This document shows, piece after piece, positions 60,578 through 64,000 of a stretch of DNA of 64,000 bases; within the stretch, counting starts at the first letter, position 1, and every line of letters starts with the position of its first letter. Made by a program: the position numbers and the translations under genes. The notes under the pieces were generated by a model that ran no database searches, had not been told where the DNA came from, and saw only the letters and a program-made list of their open reading frames with translations. The stretch is from Pyrinomonadaceae bacterium (GTDB lineage: Bacteria > Acidobacteriota > Blastocatellia > Pyrinomonadales > Pyrinomonadaceae), in contig JACMJZ010000004.1 in assembly GCA_014380365.1 (NCBI GenBank), forward strand, positions 212,851 to 276,850, given 5' to 3'.

Positions 60578-61759
60578 TTATTCCCCATTCGCGGTCAGGC
60601 GCTCTATGAACTCTCGTCGAAATTTAGGGAAATCGCCAGACCGGATAGATTGCCTCACACGTCGCATAGTGTCAAGGAAGAAGGCTAGATTGTGGTGTGT
60701 CAGCAAGATACTGGCGAGCATTTCTCCGCTGACGTGGAGATGCCGCAGATATGCACGCGAGTGACGCATGCAGACCGAGCACTGGCATGATTCGTCCAGC
60801 GGCCGATCGTCTGCTGCCCACTGCGCGTTCTTGACATTTAACTTTCCCCGCGAGGTAAATGCCTGCCCGGTGCGGCCGTTCCTGGTTGGCAAAACACAGT
60901 CAAACATGTCGACCCCACGCGCCACTGCCTCGACTAGATCTTCCGGCGTGCCTACGCCCATCAAGTAGCGCGGACCATCCGCGGGCATTAGCGGAACAAT
61001 CTGATCGATCACGTCCCACATCACGGATTTTTCTTCGCCGACACTGAGTCCGCCAATAGCATAGCCATCAAACCCGATTTCTCGCGTGCGCTCCAGACTC
61101 TCGGTCCGGAGATCGCCCTGAGTTGCTCCCTGAACAATTCCGAATAGGGCTTGCTCGCCGCTTAAACCGTCTCGGCCCTCCGTGCGACCCAGATCAACCC
61201 CTTCCCGCTGCAACGCGTCAAACCTGGTACGCGAACGCCTGGCCCAGCGAGCAGTTAACTCCATACTTCTTCGCGCATCCTCAGAGGTAGCCTTGCCCGG
61301 CGCACACTCGTCAAAGACCATCACGATGTCCGAGCCCAGGGCCGCCTGAACTTCCATCGCAACCTCCGGCGAAAGGAAACGCAGACTTCCGTCAACGTGC
61401 GAACGGAATTCAGTTCCTTCCTCGGTAATCTTCCTGAGCTTGCCGAGACTCCACACTTGAAAGCCGCCCGAATCAGTTAGCAACGCTCGCTCCCAACCGA
61501 TGAAACGATGCAAGCCGCCGCATGCTCTGATCGTCTCAATTCCCGGACGAAGCCAGAGATGATAGGTGTTTCCCAGAATTATGCGGGCATCCAGGTCTGC
61601 TGACTCGAGTTGTTCGAAGCGCGTACCCTTAACCGTTCCCGCAGTTCCGACGGGCATGAAGACAGGCGTTTCTATTTCGCCGCGACGCGACTTTATGAGT
61701 CCCGTGCGCGCATCTCCGTTCTGCGCAACCACTTCAAACTTAATTGCCGCTTTCTCCAT
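60578..61759 (-). CDS. tgt: tRNA-guanine(34) transglycosylase (Tgt)
   Basis: 393 residues, usual length. The catalytic Asp (D96 in LLTDSGGFQV), the nucleophile-region FDCVLPTRNGRTG, GGLSVGEEK, and the zinc ligands CQCSVCMRH and H in the LTHHN context are all present. It exchanges guanine 34 for preQ1 in tRNAs with GUN anticodons. Four bases separate it from der, so both are co-transcribed. Confidence 0.95.
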   Translation of the reverse strand: MEKAAIKFEVVAQNGDARTGLIKSRRGEIETPVFMPVGTAGTVKGTRFEQLESADLDARIILGNTYHLWLRPGIETIRACGGLHRFIGWERALLTDSGGFQVWSLGKLRKITEEGTEFRSHVDGSLRFLSPEVAMEVQAALGSDIVMVFDECAPGKATSEDARRSMELTARWARRSRTRFDALQREGVDLGRTEGRDGLSGEQALFGIVQGATQGDLRTESLERTREIGFDGYAIGGLSVGEEKSVMWDVIDQIVPLMPADGPRYLMGVGTPEDLVEAVARGVDMFDCVLPTRNGRTGQAFTSRGKLNVKNAQWAADDRPLDESCQCSVCMRHSRAYLRHLHVSGEMLASILLTHHNLAFFLDTMRRVRQSIRSGDFPKFRREFIERLTANGE

Positions 61760-61762
61760 GGC

Positions 61763-63229
61763 TTAGCGCTTCGCCCGCTTCTTGTGCCTTTCAATAATTC
61801 GCAGCGGGGTCGCGAAAAAATCAAACTCTTCACGCAGGCGGTTCTGAAGGTGACGCTCATAAGAGAAATGAAGACCGGCCTTGCCCCCTGCGGTAAAGAC
61901 AACGAAAGTTGGCGGCCTCACTGCAATCTGGGTAATGTATTGCACGTGGAGCCTTGAGACACCGCCTCTTACCGGCGCTGGGGTCGCGCCGCCACGCGGC
62001 TGTGCAATGGCGCGTTCGAAGAAGGCGTTTAGCTGTGAAGTGGAAACGCGTCGGTTGCGCGCCTGATTTGCGCGGATAGCCAGCGAGAGAATCTTGTCGA
62101 CGCGTTGCCCGGTGAGCGCCGAGATCGTAACCACCGGCGCCCAGTCAAGAAACTTCATCTTATCGCGCAAGTTTCTTTCGAACCCCAGCGCCGTATTCGT
62201 TTCCTTGGCCATGATGGCGTCCCACTTGTTTACCGCAATAATGATTGAACACCCGGCGTCGTGCGCGTAGCCGGCAATGTTCGCGTCCAGGGCCGTCGGC
62301 CCCTCTTCGGCGTCAATCAGCACAACGGCAACGTCCGCGCGTTCGAGACTCTTCCTGGCCATCACCACAGAAAGTTTCTCTGCCATCTGAGCTGTCTTAC
62401 CTTTGCGACGAATTCCTGCCGTATCGATAATTCGAAACACCTGTCCGGGAGTTTGCAGCACAGTATCGATCGCATCGCGCGTCGTTCCCGCCAGCGGAGA
62501 CACAATCACGCGCTCCTTTCCCAAAAAGCCATTGAGCAAAGAAGATTTGCCAACGTTCGGACGACCAACGATCGCGAGCCGCAATTCGCGATGCTCAGGT
62601 TCCGAGACGGGGGAAATACTTTCGTCCGCAGCCGCGCCGCCTGGCCGGTCTACCAGGATGACCGCATTTGCTTCCGCTCGGTTTTCTCCGAGGTGGAGAT
62701 GTTGCACCACGGCATCCAACAGTTCGCCAATGCCAATTCCCTGCTCCGCTGACACCGGGAAAACTTCCTCAAAGCCAAAACGGTAAAACTCCATCGCTTC
62801 CGTTTGAAGCTTCGAGGCATCCACCTTATTCGCCACGACCAGCACTGGTTTGCCCGTTTGCCGCAGCAGAACGGCCAGCTCCTCATCCGAACGGGTGATG
62901 CCACTGCGAGAATCAACAACCCAGATCAATGCCCTGGACTCCTCGATTGCGAGACCGGCTTGCTTCAGAATGTTTGCCGGGATCACCGCATCGTCATCGG
63001 GCACAATTCCGCCTGTATCGACGATCGAGAAACTCTGGCCGGCCCAATCAACCTCTCCGTAGATCCGATCGCGCGTGATCCCAGGCTCATCTCCAACAAT
63101 CGCCTTCCGCTTGCCGGTCAGCCGATTGAAGATCGTCGATTTTCCTACATTGGGGCGTCCCACAATCGCAACTAGGGGGAGGGCGGCCCTGGCGCCGGCG
63201 ACGGCCTCTTTGGTTGGTATGGTTTCCAA
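61763..63229 (-). CDS. der: Ribosome-assembly GTPase Der (EngA)
   Basis: 488 residues with tandem GTPase domains: G1 GRPNVGKSTIFNRLTG and GRPNVGKSSLLNG, G3 DTGG and DTAG, G4 NKVD and NKWD, followed by the KH-like C-terminal domain (RRVSTSQLNAFFERA, then TFVVFTAGGKAG). Needed for 50S subunit maturation. First gene of the der-tgt-yajC-secD-secF run. Confidence 0.96.
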   Translation of the reverse strand: METIPTKEAVAGARAALPLVAIVGRPNVGKSTIFNRLTGKRKAIVGDEPGITRDRIYGEVDWAGQSFSIVDTGGIVPDDDAVIPANILKQAGLAIEESRALIWVVDSRSGITRSDEELAVLLRQTGKPVLVVANKVDASKLQTEAMEFYRFGFEEVFPVSAEQGIGIGELLDAVVQHLHLGENRAEANAVILVDRPGGAAADESISPVSEPEHRELRLAIVGRPNVGKSSLLNGFLGKERVIVSPLAGTTRDAIDTVLQTPGQVFRIIDTAGIRRKGKTAQMAEKLSVVMARKSLERADVAVVLIDAEEGPTALDANIAGYAHDAGCSIIIAVNKWDAIMAKETNTALGFERNLRDKMKFLDWAPVVTISALTGQRVDKILSLAIRANQARNRRVSTSQLNAFFERAIAQPRGGATPAPVRGGVSRLHVQYITQIAVRPPTFVVFTAGGKAGLHFSYERHLQNRLREEFDFFATPLRIIERHKKRAKR

Positions 63230-63423
63230 GGGTATTGATCCAGCAATAGGTAATCAGGGGTTGTTCAACCAGAAGAATACAACACTAGGCTAAGACGCCG
63301 ACTCTTGCAAAGTGACACATCCAGATGTTTGGAAAAAGGAGTTACGGAAGCACTGACCAGCAGTCGTGGGAGCGACACAACCAGGAAGCGACAGTCTACA
63401 GAGCCGCGAGCGGACCGGGATCC

Positions 63424-63446
63424 CCAAGCGGCAGCCCGCTTGGGGT
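63424..63446. repeat. Short palindromic element
   Basis: CCCCAAGCGG and its inverse lie around a CAG loop, flanked by matching GGATCC sites about 15-30 bases away. This resembles a small dispersed palindrome more than a terminator, since no T-run follows on either strand. Confidence 0.5.
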
Positions 63447-63689
63447 GGTGGATGCGACCGGATCCTCCCTCAACGCGCTATGACTAAGGCCAAGTTGCTT
63501 ACGCGTGGTCGCGTGGTTCTGCTTGCTGGTGTCTCGTCGGACCCGTGTCGAGTGGACGATCCGGTGGCTACCGACCCGGCTCTGTAATAACCCCATTTCC
63601 GCATACGCACTAACAATATACATGTCGGGCTCCGAACGAATGCCAATCTGCAGATTTCTCAGCGCTTCACAGACGGCCCAGCCTAGTCA

Positions 63690-63717
63690 TTGACTTAAGA
63701 TAATTTCAGTCTAAGCT
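63690..63717 (+). promoter_or_regulatory. Sigma70-like promoter of the DUF5655 gene
   Basis: TTGACT (63690-63695) and TAAGCT (63712-63717) with a 16-base spacer lie 33 bases before the ATG at 63751. Confidence 0.5.
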
Positions 63718-63750
63718 AGACGTCCGCTATCCAATTCCTGAGCGTGGCCG

Positions 63751-64000
63751 ATGTCGAAAAGATTGAAACGTCTCTGGCGCTGTCCAAAATGCGGCGAACG
63801 CTTCGTCACGGCAAACATGTGGCACTCATGCGGCAAGTTTAGTCTCGAGGCGCTTTTTTCCCGCAGTGAGCCACTCGTTTACGAGCTCTTCAAGAAGTTT
63901 CAAAGGATGGCACAGGCGTGTGGTCCCCTGCGGACCATTCCACAGAAGACTCGCGTCGTCTTTCAGGCACGCGTGAGATTTGCCGGTTGCTACCCACGCA
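63751..64000 (+). CDS. DUF5655-type protein, N-terminal part (cut by window edge)
   Basis: The frame from the ATG at 63751 stays open to the window end (83 codons). MSKRLKRLWRCPKCGERFVT, then SCGKFSLEALFSRSEPLVYE and LRTIPQKTRVVFQARVRFAG match the DUF5655 pattern (LFxxF then QKTRxxFQxRVRF). The two CxxC/C positions at the start suggest a zinc ribbon. Function unknown. Confidence 0.75.
   Translation, partial: MSKRLKRLWRCPKCGERFVTANMWHSCGKFSLEALFSRSEPLVYELFKKFQRMAQACGPLRTIPQKTRVVFQARVRFAGCYPR

Larger units (their letters stand above)
63230..63750. other. Gap between der and the DUF5655 gene
   Basis: It contains a hairpin repeat (63424-63446) and a promoter for the plus-strand gene, both listed separately. 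A weak promoter-like pair for der is possible near 63270-63310. No coding region was recognised. Confidence 0.5.

Overview
The window reads as a bacterial chromosome segment, most likely from an acidobacterium of the Blastocatellia/Pyrinomonadaceae type. This lineage is an inference from gene content and from the style of the interspersed repeats; no rRNA is present to test it. Almost every gene lies on the minus strand.

The left end (1-5171) holds the conserved translation operon thrS-infC-rpmI, cut by the window edge in rpmI. infC appears to start at a rare AUA codon. A GntR-type regulator and a HAD phosphatase follow. From 5312 to 11197 there is a TPR protein, then a tightly overlapping plus-strand operon (fatty acid desaturase, condensation-fold acyltransferase, GH3-type acyl-adenylating enzyme) that looks like an uncharacterised acyl-conjugate or lipid pathway, then a second HAD phosphatase.

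The core of the window (11227-42608, minus strand, read from high to low coordinates) is a complete-looking extracellular contractile injection system (eCIS, a phage-tail-like machine). It encodes sheath, tube, a T4-type baseplate protein, a repeat-rich unknown, a Pvc16/DUF4255 cap protein, an AAA+ ATPase and a small unknown. A block of six consecutive cargo genes follows, and then tube-initiator, LysM, gpD, gpV spike, PAAR tip, gp25, two gpJ-like wedge proteins, a gpI/beta-helix protein and a giant DUF6519 fibre-like protein. The six cargo genes share a four-cysteine header and a DUF4157 leader. Four of them end in different predicted peptidoglycan-active enzymes: M15 peptidase, NlpC/P60, M23 peptidase and polysaccharide deacetylase. 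One carries two leaders, one has a decayed leader but a new HExxH, and one ends in an unknown domain. No capsid, terminase, integrase or T6SS membrane-complex genes are present. A three-domain glycosyltransferase gene sits directly upstream, and a sigma70-like promoter with a paired direct repeat lies upstream of that.

Right of the eCIS there is a PqqD-family pseudogene, a tRNA-Val(GAC) with an unusual C33, and an ABC-F protein. Next come a SurA-like foldase, L28, RidA and a bifunctional Rel. Two envelope and secretion operons follow: tonB-exbB-exbD-exbD-TPR lipoprotein, and der-tgt-yajC-secD-secF. The window ends inside a DUF5655-type gene on the plus strand.
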